The notes under the pieces were generated by a model. It ran no database searches. It worked only from the letters and a program-made list of their open reading frames with translations, and was not told the origin of the DNA. DNA of 64,000 nucleotides from Apiotrichum sp. Y4204 (lineage: Eukaryota > Basidiomycota > Tremellomycetes > Trichosporonales > Trichosporonaceae), in assembly GCA_025531455.1 (NCBI GenBank), contig JAMYHL010000008.1:682001-746000 (forward strand). The letters are read 5' to 3'. Each line of letters opens with the position of its first letter. Position 1 is the first letter of the stretch. Position numbers and translations under genes: made by a program. Shown here one piece after another: positions 1-9,516 of the stretch.

Positions 1-223
1 GATCACGATCAGGCGGGCAGGAACCACACGTGCCGATCAATGTCTCGCATCGCGTTAGACTGCACCAGTCGTCGGGATTGTCGTTATATGAAACTTTCAC
101 AAACAGTGCCACTCATCTACAACTACCATGCTACCAGTCGCTGCCGTGTCTGCACCTCGAATGCTATCTGACATATCTAACTCCCCACAAATCCACACAT
201 GTCCACATGCAATGATAATATGA
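1..223. other. Window edge, no gene seen
   Basis: No reading frame or RNA motif that I can support. It is the 3' flank of the hypothetical gene that ends at 224. Confidence 0.5.
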
Positions 224-1780
224 TCACCGGGCGAGGTGGAGTTCGCAGAGCAGCGCCTCGCTGCTGTCGATTACCCAGGTCTCTGGGTGTCCCACGGTGG
301 CGTACTGTTCCAGGAAAATCCACTGCTTGGTCGAGAGGGCCTTCGGGTTCCCAGAGGCATGTTGCACAATCTTCCTCCGGATCTCGAGAGGGAGGCGACA
401 GGTGCTGGAGTTCACCAACAGAGCGCGAGCAGGGGGCAGTGCACGTATCGCTGCGTTCAACAGTCGGTCCTCGGCCTCCCTGTTACGTTGGCAGACGGAC
501 TGAGCGAGGGCGCGCTGTGCTGTGTACAGTTCATTAAGGGGCCTCTCAGACCCGACTGACGTGAATCGATAGCAACCCAGACTGGTAACAGTCCAGTTGG
601 TGTCTGGCAAGGCTTCGAGAAAGAGTTCTATGTCTTCACTTCTGTGAAGCGGGGCATAAAGGTGGCTGACAGTCGAGCTCGAAAGATAACGCAACAATTC
701 TGGGATGGTCGATAAGTCGAACTTTGTGTACAGAAAATCCAGGGAGCGGAGTCGCGGACAGTTGAGGCCACTGAGCAGCAATGCATACTGCGCCTCGGCC
801 TCGTCATCGCTCATCGGTCGATCCCAGGTGGACGGATAGGGGTATTCCGGCCCTCCATTCAGAAATTGGACTTGTAGGATTACCAGGCCCTTTGGCAATG
901 CTTGAGACAGCGCAGTGCCTTCCATGGGGAGGAGAAGGGTCAACGAGCGGAGTGCATTGAGGGTGGCCAACGAACGATACAGTGGTTCGAAGTGAGAGGC
1001 AGGAGTGTTTCTTCCAGCACAGCTTACGTTGACATCGAGACACTCCAAGTTGTCCAGTTGGGCAAGGGCGGCGGCAAAGTGACAGAGCGCTGCTTTTGAG
1101 AATGGTGACTCAGAGGCCATCGTTAGGACCTGCAGCGATCGTTGCCGACCGAGACTAGAACAGAATTCTTCAACTAGGTCGCCCTCAAGGATTGTTGGTG
1201 GCCGTTCCGAGTTCCATGGGATGGTCTCGGAGCAGAAGACTTGTAATTTCTCGAGTCCATTTGTGCGGGATAACAAGTCGGCGACTCCAGCCAACGTCGC
1301 GGGCATGGGACTGAGCGACAGTTTGCGCAGCGTAGGTATATCCAGCGCCCTGTATAGCGCATTCTCCACCACCGCGGTGGAGGGATTGTCAACGAAGAGC
1401 ACAGTAACGTCCAGCTCAATAATGGGCAGCCCATTGAGTCGGTGAGCCATGTCGACAGCTTGGACCGCTTGGGATGTGAAGAGACCTTGGCCTCTGATCT
1501 CCATTCTCCCGTCACCAGAGTTACGATCATAGGTCCACTCTACGTGCCCTTTGTCACCACTTCTTTCATCGCAGAAGCGGAATAGGGGCTGCAGGATATC
1601 TGACGAAAACGTCGGGTCGAGTCTGAACAAAAATAACACATCCACTGCTGTGAATGTCAGCCATCCTGCAATGCCACTTCCATGACAGCGACGCCCGGTT
1701 GATCGTTCGCCCCACTCACTATGATCGAGCGACTGGACGTCTTGATTGCTGCCTGTTTCGCTCATGGTTTCACTCATCAT
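224..1780 (-). CDS. Hypothetical protein, leucine-rich, possible F-box/LRR-like
   Basis: An uninterrupted 518-codon frame. Start is the first of two adjacent ATGs (1780 and 1777). The protein has no signal peptide or clear membrane segment. Its middle (roughly residues 90-400) is rich in regularly spaced leucines in phrases such as LRSLTLLLP and LRSLDFLYTKFDLS, which suggests degenerate leucine-rich repeats. The C-terminus contains LPLEIRRKIVQHASG, which resembles the LPxEI(L)xxI opening of an F-box but sits at the wrong end of the protein. I do not recognise the family with certainty. Single-exon LRR-like proteins of this kind are often expanded within one fungal lineage. It is divergently arranged with PEX16. 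Coding status is likely because a 518-codon open frame with coherent composition is not expected by chance; function is unknown. Confidence 0.65.
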   Translation of the reverse strand: MMSETMSETGSNQDVQSLDHSEWGERSTGRRCHGSGIAGWLTFTAVDVLFLFRLDPTFSSDILQPLFRFCDERSGDKGHVEWTYDRNSGDGRMEIRGQGLFTSQAVQAVDMAHRLNGLPIIELDVTVLFVDNPSTAVVENALYRALDIPTLRKLSLSPMPATLAGVADLLSRTNGLEKLQVFCSETIPWNSERPPTILEGDLVEEFCSSLGRQRSLQVLTMASESPFSKAALCHFAAALAQLDNLECLDVNVSCAGRNTPASHFEPLYRSLATLNALRSLTLLLPMEGTALSQALPKGLVILQVQFLNGGPEYPYPSTWDRPMSDDEAEAQYALLLSGLNCPRLRSLDFLYTKFDLSTIPELLRYLSSSTVSHLYAPLHRSEDIELFLEALPDTNWTVTSLGCYRFTSVGSERPLNELYTAQRALAQSVCQRNREAEDRLLNAAIRALPPARALLVNSSTCRLPLEIRRKIVQHASGNPKALSTKQWIFLEQYATVGHPETWVIDSSEALLCELHLAR

Positions 1781-2661
1781 TAGCGACTGACATGGCAGAT
1801 GAGGGAATGTAGTAGTAATGGTGAGGTTGCGACAGTGTGGAGAAATAGGTGAGGACTGGCAATCAGAAACATACAGCTGTAGGCTATCGCTGCTTGATCA
1901 ACTTTCAATCCAGTTCAGTGACACGATACGGTAAGAAGAGGGAGTTGAAGAGATCGAGGGCAGGGCGGTGCTCCGCCGGAACAGAGTCGGCTCAGATCTA
2001 TATCGGTAGAGCCTCTTGGCCTCTATCGCTCGTAGCTCTGCGCTGCCCTCCAGGATGCAGCCGAGTGATATGGAAAGTTTTAATCTCAATCGACAGAGCT
2101 CAGTATGAGTTGGTATGTGACAATGATTGTAGATGAGGTGAGACCTGACGGTTGAGGGAGTTGGAGTTGTCGAGGCACGCGAGGCGTCTGTGCTTCGTGT
2201 CGCATGAGTGCATGAGATCATGATGTGGAGTTTGTGGTCAGACTCCGCAACTCCAATCTTTGGGTGCGTGGGTGCAATTGGGTGGGGCCATGCTTTTGCC
2301 ATGCATCTGTCGCAACTAGACAACTCCGGCTATGTCCATTCGGGCCGCCCGTGTATGGGGAAACAAGTGGAGTGGAGTGGAGTGCAGTCGCCATCACCGC
2401 GCCGATGGCCGGCCGAGGTGAGCAGTGTGCCCGCTGCATCCACTCTCCGCTGGCCCCGAGCACGACTTCGATCAACCCTTTTCCGTCTCTTGTCCTCTCT
2501 TCATCCCATCGCTCTTCCTGTCCGTCCGTCTGCCGAGAGCTGTACTCTCTGGTATCTAGTACTCTCTCATTCCCGACCCGGCGGCTGGTCGTCACTCCAC
2601 TCTCCTTTCGAACACTTGCATCATCCCGACCACGGACCACAGAATCCAGCAGCACATCAAC
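1781..2661. other. Divergent intergenic region
   Basis: Lies between the head of the hypothetical gene and the start of PEX16. The last 200 bases before PEX16 are rich in CT and TC runs, typical of fungal core promoters and leaders. No further gene is supported. Confidence 0.5.
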
Positions 2662-4011
2662 ATGGCATCAAAGCTCGTCGCCGCGTATGAGCAGCTGCTC
2701 CTCGACAACGTCTCGACAGTCCACACTGTCGAGGGCGCAATTCGCAACGTCACCTGGTTTCTCCCCGGCCGCTTTGCAGACGGCGACATTGCCTCGGAGG
2801 GATGTGAGTGATGGCTCAGCGATGCCGATGAGACTCCACATCGAGTATCAGACTGACAAAGCAGTATACGCCCTCCTCTCTCTGGTCTCGTCCGCCCACG
2901 ACGTGTTGCTCGAGAAGCGCGTGCCTCCGGATCTCTCCCTCCCTCCTCACCCGTTCGCAGCCGATGCGCCGCAGAATGCGCCTTCCTCTGCGCTGTTCGG
3001 TGCTCCTGCGCCGCCGCGCGTAACCCCGCTCCTTCCGGCACCATCCGAGCATGCGCGGTACACGCGGTATTGGTGTGAGCGGTCGCGCGCTTATCGCCGC
3101 GCAGCACGCGCCCTGACTACCGTGTCGTATGTCGAGCTCCTGCTGGAAATGTTCACCAAGAAGCGCGTCGGCGACCGAGCGCGCTGGCGGCTCGTGTTCG
3201 GCCTCGAGAGCTTCAAGTGGGTTGCCGAAATCTATTGAGGTAGAGACTAACATACCAGGACCTTCCTCCGCCTCACCCTCCTGCTCATCACACGCCGGCC
3301 TGTCGTGTGGCCCCCGACACCGCAACGCGAGTTTGACGTGTCTCTCATTCCCCAGAACCGTTTGCTGGCGCACAATGGCAAGCCGGTGCCGCAGTCAGCA
3401 AACAAGAAGACGCCGGTACGCCGCCCCGTCGTCGGCTCGCTCCAGCGTGCTCCCCTCCGATCCCACCTGTATCCCCTTACTTCCGCGCTTCCGGAAGAAT
3501 ACCTCGCTCACCCCCTTTCCCTAGTACCGGAACTCCAGGACGGGAGCCAAGTCCTTGCGGAGCTCTTCTCGTCAACTGCTGTTCTTGTCCAGGTTGTGCT
3601 TCTTGTTCGTCTTGCTGTGAATATGCCGAGATTGATTCAGAACCTCCCGGGGTGGACACTGACAACCCACAGCGCCAGTCGACCAACAGGCACACCTACC
3701 GCCCCGCGTCGCTGCCGACGCTCTCGCGTGCGCTCCCCCCCTTTATCATCCCCATCCTGCTCCAGCTTCTGGCTCGCCGCCTGCGCGCTCCTGCAGGCGA
3801 CTCGACTCTGTTGGCCGAGCACTATTCCCAGCTCGACCGCCGCATGGCATCCCGCTTCTTCCTCCAGGGCCCGATGTGGATTGGCTGGACGCGCCCCAAG
3901 ATCGTGGCCGTCATCAGGGGTCTCCAGCGTATCCCCCTTATCGGTCTCGCCGGCGAGCTCATTGCCGGTTACCTGCCTCTTGTCGACGACTACTTTTACA
4001 CGGTCACCTAA
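2662..4011 (+). CDS. PEX16: Peroxisomal membrane protein PEX16 (peroxin-16)
   Basis: Four exons: 2662-2803, 2865-3216, 3259-3616, 3673-4011, giving 396 residues. PEX16 is an integral peroxisomal membrane protein that helps recruit other peroxisomal membrane proteins with PEX3 and PEX19. The family signature is in the N-terminus: YEQLLLDN, then LPGRFADG followed after intron 1 by LYALLSLVSSAHD, the equivalent of the LxGRFADSxxLSELVYSxSNL block. A second conserved block (SLIPQNRL, residues about 190-200) follows intron 2. The C-terminus is hydrophobic (PPFIIPILLQLL, then LIGLAGELIAGYLPL), consistent with membrane segments. Intron 3 (GTGAAT donor, CTGAC branch, 56 nt) is inferred because the frame changes there; it joins LVQVVLLVRLA to RQSTNRHTYR in phase 0. 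The start is the first ATG in frame with the conserved N-terminus. Convergent with the DUF1764 gene. Confidence 0.93.
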
Positions 4012-4272
4012 TCGCCAGCCTGAGAGGGTTGGAGAGTGCTTTCTTGAGAGGATGTCAGTTGGACTTGCGCGACTCGCGCCGTTTTTGGACCAGAGAGGAC
4101 CTGGTGTCATGCCGTACAACACTACTCGTAGACCCAAGCAAACAGTGCATGGAATGCAGTTGTACAACAAGAATGAAATTAGGGCTGGAGCCGTGCAGGG
4201 CAGTGACCTGTGAATCCGGATACTGTGTGGTCTCCGTGTGGATGTCTTGACGGTGAATCCTGGCCGAGATGA

Positions 4273-4915
4273 TTAGAAGCCTGGATTGTCAGCTAGAGCC
4301 CCTCTACTGGCACTCCACTTACAGCAGTCACAGTCGAAGGGACAGAGCGGCGTGCCACCCGCCTCGGGGTCGATGTTGAGCTCGGCCTCCTTGAAGACGA
4401 GGTATCCTTCCTCAGTACGCTTTCCTGGTGGTGTCAGTACCGAAAGGCGGGGAGTGGAGTCCGGTGCACGACGAAAAGTCGCTGGCTCCCGCTCTCGACT
4501 CACGGTTCACGTCCCCGCGGCTATCGCGGAACGCCTTGTCCTCCTCGACCTCCTTGCGGTCCATCTTTTCCTTCTTGGCATTCAGGACTGCTGCCGCGAT
4601 GCTGGCAGAGGGATCGACGACCTCGACAACAGTGGATGCCGGGGCGGGTATGCTCTTGTCCTTCTCCCTGTCCTTCTTCTCCTTCTTCTTCTCTCCCTTC
4701 TCTCCCTTCTCCCCAGTCTCTTTCTTCTCCTTCTTCTCCTTCTTCTCCTTCTTCTCCTTCACCTTCGCAGCAGCCTCCACGGCACCTGTACCCGCACCGC
4801 TCTTCTTCTTCCCCTTATCGGCCTTTTTTGGCGCCGCGAAAATGTCGTCAATGTCCGCCGCTGCCGCCGGTGCCGCCGCCGGCTGGCTCTTGCTCTTGCT
4901 CTTCGTCTTGCCCAT
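4273..4915 (-). CDS. DUF1764 family protein, Lys/Glu-rich
   Basis: Three exons: 4915-4504, 4424-4323 and a terminal exon of 8 nt at 4280-4273, giving 173 residues. The family has no assigned biochemical function as far as I know. The N-terminal half is a charged low-complexity tail: MGKTKSKSKSQ, an Ala-rich stretch, IDDIFA, then KEK/EKK repeats. The conserved C-terminal block is built only after splicing: FRDSRG, RKRTEEGY, then GGTPLCPFDCDCC followed by Phe-stop. The first intron uses a perfect GTGAGT donor (4503) and joins phase 1 to give NRKRTEEGY. The second intron (4322-4281, 42 nt, GTAAGT donor, CTGAC branch, CCAG acceptor) restores the family's characteristic CDCCF ending. Without it the frame would run on for 19 unrelated residues. 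Cysteines in CPFDCDCC could bind metal, which is inference. Confidence 0.9.
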
Positions 4916-5188
4916 CGTGGTGCGTGATGTAGGGTTTTGCCGAGTTGAGGTGTGCGTACTCAAGATCTCGAAATGGTTGTTCAGAAAAACAGAGATGTGA
5001 CCATGCTTTCCCACGGTGTACATGGCTGGGGCGGACATGGCCGCCGTCGCGAGTCGATGAAACGTGATCAGATAAAGTCGGAGTCGGAGGATCGGAGGAC
5101 CGTAGTTGGGGTGATGACGCCGACGATGTGTTGCTGCGCTCGATACTTCCTATTCTTTAACTTCATCTCGTGTATCTAGATTTATAGA

Positions 5189-6605
5189 ATGCTCCGCTCT
5201 CTCCGCCCCCTGCGGACCCTGCGGACCGGCGTGCGCGGCGTACGCAGCATCACCAGTGAGTGGAGATGACACCCCAGTGAATCCGTGATCTCAAATCTCA
5301 CCACAGCCCCGACGCCGATCGTGCCGCCGCGCAAGCTCGCGTTCGCGTTTGACATTGACGGCGTGCTCAAGAGCGGCAAGAGCGTCATGCCCTTTGCGAA
5401 GCGCATTGTCAAGTTCCTTAGCGGCGCAGACGGGCGGCTGACAGAGTGAGTACCGTGGGCCGAAGGGTGGATGGAGAGAGATTCACCCCTTTCTCTTACA
5501 CCGACTCGATTTTGACCCCAGACCCGTCCCGTTTCTGCTCATGACGAACGGAGGCGGCGTTCCCGATGTGCGCCGGCGCGCCCTTCTCTCCGCCGACCTC
5601 GACGTCCCGCTGACCGAGAACCAGCTCGTGCAGTCACACACGCCGCTCGCGCCGATTATGGCCGAGTACGCGGACACGCCCGTGCTCGTCATTGGCGGCA
5701 AGGCAGACGCAGCGCGCAAAGTCGCAGAGAGCTATGGGCTGCGCAAGGCGGTGATTCCGCAGGATATCCTGCATTGGAACCGCGCAATTTGGGATCGGTA
5801 CACCTTTACAGACGCCGACGAGCGCATCGTGCGCGTGAGTCATGGGTTTGGAGAGGGTTTACCGGTTTACTAATTGCCCAGCACGATATCGACTTTACTA
5901 CCACGCCGCTGCGTGCGATTTTTGTATTGCACGACAGCACGGACTGGGGCCGCGATCTGACGATCATTAATGAGCTGATGCAGTCCGAGGGCGGGCTGCT
6001 CGCCACCATCCGCAAGGACCGGCACGTGCAGAAGCCCGGCGGCGAGATCCCGCTCTTCTTCTCCAACCCGGACCTCGAGTGGTCGAGGTGAGTAGAGTGC
6101 GAGTGGAGATGTCTCTGCAGGTATTCAACGCTGACCGCAGCGACTACCCCATTGTCCGCCTGGGTATGGGCGCCTTCTCCCTCTCCGTTGCCTCGGTGTA
6201 CAAAGTAAGCTAGGCGACCCAACCGTTCACAGCTGACCTCAGGCGGCGACGGGCCTCGACCTGCCGTACACACAGATTGGCAAGCCGCATCACCTGACGT
6301 ACGAGTTCGCGGACACGATGCTCCGCCGGCGCGCGTTCGAGCTGCGCGGCAAGGAGGAGGATCTGCACGTGTACATGATTGGCGGTGGGTTGAGATCGAT
6401 CACAAAAAAGCTGACGCCAGACAACCCGCTATCGGATATCTGGGGCGCAAACGATTATGGCTGGAACTCGATTCTCGTGCGCACGGGTGTCTACATGGGC
6501 GGCGAGCCGGCACACACACCCAACCTCATTGCGGACGATGTTGCCGTCGCTGTTGAGTGGGCGTTCAAGCGCGAGATGGGGCTCGAAAGCGGGGACAAGT
6601 CGTAG
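5189..6605 (+). CDS. HAD-superfamily class IIA hydrolase (CECR5/HDHD5, yeast YKR070W type), probably mitochondrial
   Basis: Seven exons: 5189-5255, 5307-5445, 5522-5834, 5882-6087, 6141-6204, 6243-6384, 6421-6605, giving 371 residues. The first exon is Arg-rich without acidic residues (MLRSLRPLRTLRTG), like a mitochondrial targeting sequence. HAD motif I is FAFDIDGVL with Asp38/Asp40. Motif II is FLLMTNGGG, and the C-terminal acidic motif is IGDNPLSDIWGAN near residue 309. This order and the GDNP-SD-x-GAN motif match the CECR5 subgroup, whose substrate is uncertain. The last intron is only 36 nt (6385-6420, GTGGGT to CCAG) and has a length divisible by three with no stop, so unspliced translation would look open but would break the GDNP motif. 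Shares a 273-bp divergent promoter region with the DUF1764 gene. Confidence 0.93.
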
Positions 6606-7113
6606 AGGTTGCATGTTGCGTGATGTATCTTTAGAATCTAGCCGCGGGTTCACAAGCTGTGGATTGGAGTAGTAGGCGGACGCCGGAGGTCGGTCAGTAC
6701 CGTGAATGGAGACGCTCATAAATGCAGAATGCAGAAAGCTCTGTATTATGAGTCTAGCAATGTATGGGACAATGATATAATGCGTTGAGCAGGGTCGTAC
6801 ACCGATGTACGGGTCGTGAGATTTATGCGTAGTTAATGACAACAGTTGATGATTGTCTGCCCAAAGGGCGAGCTGTAGCGTCAGTTATGAGCAACATCAC
6901 GATAACTGCTTGATGATATATAAACTACCACAGCCATTGCACCCTCCGATTTGTCTTTACTGCCCCACGCGCACCCCACCTCTAGGGTGTACTCGCGTGC
7001 GAGCGGGGTGCGTACGGTTTACCAAATGTGTCGTCATTGGGCGAAAACTGGGACGGGACTTACATTGGATAGAGATGATGGATATGCCGTTCTTCTGGAG
7101 GCGTGGCGCGCGT
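6606..7113. other. Convergent 3' intergenic region
   Basis: Lies between the ends of the HAD gene and CAF16. It holds an AT-richer stretch around 6720-6930, including TATATAAA at about 6916. Given the convergent setting this is more likely part of 3' UTRs than a promoter. No gene is supported. Confidence 0.45.
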
Positions 7114-8142
7114 CTACCTCGCGCTGTAGTCGTACTTTTCGAAAAACGTCTTGGCGTCCGAGTATGATGTGTCCTTCTTCGCGCCGCGGACACGGCCGCG
7201 CTTCTCCTCGATCGCGCGGCGCACGACGCGGTCCTCGCGCAACCACCCTATCGCGGTCGTGAACAGGTCTGCCTCGCCCGGCGTCCAGATCATGGTCGGC
7301 CTCGGTGTCCGGCCCATCTGCAGGTGGCATATCTTGTTGGGGAAGCTGTTCAGGCCATCGAATATGTGAGTCGCGTCTAGAGTGTCAGCGCTGCAGTTGA
7401 ATGGGTGGATCGGCCAACTCCAGCTACTTGGACTCACAAAGAATCGTCGCGCCACGCGTCTTCGACTCGGACACGAGAAAGTCAATGAGCTCGGCGCGCA
7501 CCAGCACGTCGAGATCGACGGTCACCTCGTCCAGAAGGAGGACGTCCCACTCGGTCATGAGGCCCATGCAGAGCTGCACGCGGCGCCGCTCGCCGTCGCT
7601 GATCTGGTGCATGTGCCAGTCGAGGTCGACGTCGAGGAGGTTGAGCAGGTGGTCACGCCGTTCCTTGTGGCGGTAGCCGCCCACCGAGTCGAGAAAGTGC
7701 GAGACCACAATGTCGGAGCGCACGACGGGGTTCGAGCTCCATTCCGTCCCGAGATACACAACGCCCTATGGTGTCAGCATGGGAGTGGGAGTTTAACAGC
7801 TGCAGGGCAGATACCTACGCCGGGTGGGTTCATGAATACATCCTGCCCGAGGATTTTGCAGTTGCGCGTCTTTGTCAACCGCTTGCCCGCGAGGATACGG
7901 AGGAGCGTCGACTTGCCGGCTAGAGGTCAGAGTTGAGTTTGGGCGCACCATTCCCCAGGCGAGGCTCTGAGGATAAACACAAACGTACCTCCGTTGGAGC
8001 CAAGGAGCAGACACCGGTCGCCGCGCTGCAGCTCCAGGGTGATGTTCTCGAGGACGGGCTCCGCGTCGGGTGTCCACGAGAAAGTGAGGTCGCGGCAGTC
8101 GATGGCCGCAACAGAGTTGTCGACAGAGTTGTCCGATGGCAT
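7114..8142 (-). CDS. CAF16: CAF16-type soluble ABC ATPase (CCR4-NOT associated)
   Basis: Four exons: 8142-7989, 7919-7819, 7765-7438, 7376-7114, giving 281 residues. Yeast Caf16 is a non-membrane ABC protein reported to associate with the CCR4-NOT regulatory complex. All ATPase motifs are present. Walker A is GSNGAGKST (residues 48-56), assembled across intron 1. The signature is [11 protein letters not shown] (near 140), a CAF16/ABCI-type variant of LSGGQ. Walker B is WDVLLLDE (158-165), followed by VTVDLD. The switch region [13 protein letters not shown] is assembled across intron 3. No membrane segments are seen. The start is the first ATG in frame, 14 residues before the [10 protein letters not shown] beta-strand that opens the ABC domain. 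Introns are 69, 53 and 61 nt and all splice in phase. Confidence 0.94.
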
Positions 8143-9516
8143 TTTCCTCAGAGACTTTGTATGTAAAGGCGAGGAAAGCTAGGAGTTGGGCGGAGAAATG
8201 GGCTGTCCTGGGGCGAGCTGTGTAGTTGTGAGCTTGAAGAAGATGAAGAGGTGAAGAGGCTTGAGAGAGGCCAGGGGAGAAGGCGTTTAAATGTCTAGGA
8301 AATGCATCAGGAGGATGACAACAAAACAAAAAGACCAGACACGATGATGCACAGTGTCAATGTCAATGGACCGAGGTCGCCGATAATCGGAATCCGATCC
8401 ACAAACAAAAAAAGAATCAATTGCGCGCCTCATGACGCTGCGAGCAGAACGTGTAGAGCGGACAGCATGCAGGCACCATTAGTATTCTTATCCTACATTT
8501 ATAATGCAAGCTGCTCAAGAATTATTAGAAATGTATTGACCTGCCCCTAATCAGGCAAAGGGCCAAGAGGGGATGGGGGTAGTGATGATACTGCGTGCCC
8601 ACGACTGCCACGACGATCTGCCTCTTCTGGCAAGGCAGACCGAGTTGCGTCATCCTGACTGGACTCCACGATTGTCGTTGTGGGTGGTGGGGCCTAGCCG
8701 GACTCGTGCATCGTGCCACATCGGCAATATAGCACCACCCCAGCTCCTCTCCTCTCCTGCCTGCCGCCGCCTGACGCCAGCCACTAGCGGAGCAGAGGAG
8801 GGGCGATTTATACGATCAACCCCTTTGTAGGTTCCTAATACGTAAGCCATTATAAGCAAACCTAATCCAAAGCCCAATAATTCAATCAGAGTGCTTTCCC
8901 AGCAAGTTAGTCACGGTGCTTAATGCTTATTCAAATACAATCACCAGCTCAACTGCCAATGTGCTCCGCAATTCGAGGTGATCCCGATAGCCTTTGATTA
9001 GTGTGCTGCACATATGTATTGCTATTAGGGAGTGGTCCTGACCCTTTTTGACTGTGGCTTGACTGGCGCCTACTGGCGAGTCTTTTGCTTTGCGTCTGCC
9101 CTGCCTCTTCCTCTCCTGTGTGCCCAGGTTTGCCCCACAGCGACCCACCACCTTTCTGTCAGGGGGAGGGTTGCGGGTGTGGGTGATGGGATGCTCTGGT
9201 TCTCCCCTCTCCCACCCTCTCCTCTTCCTGCCCTGCCCCGCTGTGACACTCATCTGCTCTCTGCATGCATAGTGACGGTGACTTTTGCTTTTTTGGACCT
9301 TACCTTTTACAACCTTTGTTGCAGCTTGCAGTCGTACGCGCAGTCTGTTTGTCGTCGTTCATCTATCGCTTGTCATTTTTGCCACTTTTTCACCTTTTTT
9401 TTTTCTCCTGCTACCTCGCCCCCTGCTTTATTTTTCTTTTCGTCTTCATCCTTTCTCTCCTCTCCACTCGACTCTCTCCTTTTTCCTTATTCAACACCGT
9501 AAAAACACTCGCCACA
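8143..9516. other. Divergent intergenic region CAF16/NAP1
   Basis: Promoter-type region of 1.37 kb. From about 9340 to 9500 it is strongly pyrimidine-rich (long T and CT runs), as expected for the core promoter and leader of a highly expressed fungal gene such as NAP1. No additional gene is supported. Confidence 0.5.
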
